7,706 bases of DNA from positions 1-7,706 of the forward strand of contig CADCON010000155.1 in assembly GCA_902803035.1 (NCBI GenBank), read 5' to 3'. Positions 6,832 to 7,706 of the stretch are shown here, in pieces. A model generated the notes under the pieces. It made no database searches. It was given only the letters and a program-made list of their open reading frames with translations, and was not told the DNA's origin. The stretch is from an uncultured Ruminococcus sp. (lineage in GTDB: Bacteria; Bacillota; Clostridia; Oscillospirales; Acutalibacteraceae). Each line of letters opens with the position of its first letter. The stretch's first letter is position 1. The translations under genes were made by a program, and so were the position numbers.

Positions 6832-6876
6832 ATGACTCATGGAAAAATGATTCATGGAAAGAGGATGATTCTTGTG
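6832..6876 (+). repeat. 15-base tandem repeats in the LRR gene leader
   Basis: ATGACTCATGGAAAA (6832-6846) is followed directly by ATGATTCATGGAAAG (6847-6861), differing at two of 15 positions. A three-base gap (AGG) precedes a partial third copy, ATGATTCTTGTG (6865-6876). Each unit carries ATG triplets. The second unit with the gap supplies the GGAAAGAGG purine tract that is the only ribosome-site candidate for the downstream gene. Confidence 0.6.
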
Positions 6877-6879
6877 TAG

Positions 6880-7706
6880 TTGAAAAAGTACCGTCAGATG
6901 CTTCGTGTGTCAATGCTCGGTCTGATGACGCTTGCCTTGGTGTCCATGGTCGTGATGTTCTTTGATACCCACGCTTCGGAATCCGCTCCCGACGACGGTC
7001 TTTATGCCAGCCGTTCGGACGCTGGCGCCACTGATCATGCAGGGAGGGTGAGCGATGCGGATGCCTCCGGGGCCACATCCGAAAAACGCGGCGCGACGAG
7101 GGGCGGTCAGACTGAACCCAGACCCATGCAGGCGCGCACGGCGCATATTTCCTTTACGGCACACGGTCCCAATCTTGGCTTTACCATCAACTCCGGTTCG
7201 TCCACCACGGTGTACATCGACTGGGGTACGGGAGAGTACGTCAAGGAAATGTCACCCAACGGTTATTTCTACAAAGACAGTATTCCAAGCGGCGCCACCT
7301 TCCGCATTTCAGCAAGCTCTACCATTAAGAGCTTTATTTCGGATCCCGACGACAACAGCTATCTGAAGGACTTTGACTGCACCAAATGTACGACGCTGGA
7401 GGAGCTGGACGTTTCCGGCAACTTGCTTACCTATACGCTCGATTTGTCCGCCCTTGACAATCTGAAAAAGCTGAATTGCTCTGACAATTCCATCCGTGAG
7501 CTCAAGCTCTCTCACAAGGCGGTTCTGACGCAATTGGATTGCACAAACAATCTGCTGCGGCCTTCGACCATCGATATGCGTTACGGACAGCGGGGTACGT
7601 TTGTTCCGCAGGGAAAAGAGGAAAGCTACGATGTTTCCATTTCCTCCAATATTATCTTTGACCAATCTTTTGATGAATTGGCTCCCGATTACTCCATTTC
7701 CCTTAA
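6880..7706 (+). CDS. Secreted or anchored leucine-rich-repeat protein, 3' end cut by window
   Basis: An open frame of 275 codons plus two bases runs off the window. The N-terminus is KKYRQMLR followed by a hydrophobic helix (12-28) and DTHASES. This is a signal peptide with a possible cut after THA, or an anchor. Residues 33-95 are a polar low-complexity linker rich in Ser, Asp, Gly and Arg. The part from about 97 looks like an extracellular beta domain and contains YIDWGTGEYVKEM (IDWGTG at 113-118). IDWGDG-like stretches of this kind are common ahead of LRRs in bacterial surface proteins. Leucine-rich repeats follow with a 21-22 residue period: LEELDVSGNLL (173-183), LKKLNCSDNSI (195-205), LTQLDCTNNLL (216-226). 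Ligand and role are unknown; binding is the usual job of such repeats. TTG 6880 is the first start after an in-frame TAG (6877-6879). GAGG is 15 bases away, which is too far for comfort. ATG 6898 is the alternative but would shorten the charged N-terminus. Confidence 0.85.
   Translation, partial: MKKYRQMLRVSMLGLMTLALVSMVVMFFDTHASESAPDDGLYASRSDAGATDHAGRVSDADASGATSEKRGATRGGQTEPRPMQARTAHISFTAHGPNLGFTINSGSSTTVYIDWGTGEYVKEMSPNGYFYKDSIPSGATFRISASSTIKSFISDPDDNSYLKDFDCTKCTTLEELDVSGNLLTYTLDLSALDNLKKLNCSDNSIRELKLSHKAVLTQLDCTNNLLRPSTIDMRYGQRGTFVPQGKEESYDVSISSNIIFDQSFDELAPDYSISL

Noticed and set aside
1..7706. CRISPR array, tRNA, rRNA, IS element, prophage or defence cassette
   Set aside because: I found no regularly spaced repeats, cloverleaf, terminal inverted repeats, transposase motifs or phage genes; every long region is covered by the genes listed.

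Overview
The window looks like a piece of a Gram-positive, Clostridia-type chromosome (Bacillota, perhaps a gut Oscillospiraceae relative). The clues are the moderately high GC with GC-rich third positions, purine-rich Shine-Dalgarno sites of the GGGAGG type, TTG start codons, near-consensus SigA promoters with exact 17-base spacers, and the gene set (RecD2, ComFC, a PDE with an extracellular Cache sensor, a secreted LRR protein). The taxonomic call is inference; no marker gene is present.

Layout: on the minus strand, 1-2196 is the N-terminal 732 codons of a membrane-bound dCache-GGDEF-EAL protein cut by the window edge. Its GGDEF signature is degenerate, but every EAL catalytic residue inside the window is present, so it is best read as a c-di-GMP phosphodiesterase. 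It has its own promoter in the 215-base divergent gap. On the plus strand, 2412-2735 encodes a 107-residue membrane-anchored protein of unknown function whose soluble part loosely resembles the first half of a GT-A fold. Then come recD2 (2894-5104), complete and behind a strong promoter, and 50 bases later a GNAT acetyltransferase broken by one frameshift and one stop codon (5155-5672). A strong intrinsic terminator (5697-5739) ends this unit.

Next is comFC (5965-6720) with its own promoter and an unusually long upstream leader, then a long GC-rich hairpin across its stop codon. The last gene (6880 to the window end) is a secreted or anchored leucine-rich-repeat protein. It sits behind a perfect TTGACA-17-TATAAT promoter, and its leader contains 15-base tandem repeats and an in-frame ATG-to-TAG minicistron directly abutting the TTG start.

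Functionally, recD2 and comFC both concern DNA handling (a 5'-3' helicase, and a phosphoribosyltransferase-like protein linked to DNA uptake). Their promoters share the 10-mer CTATTGGCAT around the -35 box. The other genes look independent. I see no CRISPR array, tRNA, rRNA, IS element, prophage or defence island. The window is mostly ordinary core genome; the least explained parts are the small membrane protein, the comFC leader and the LRR gene leader.
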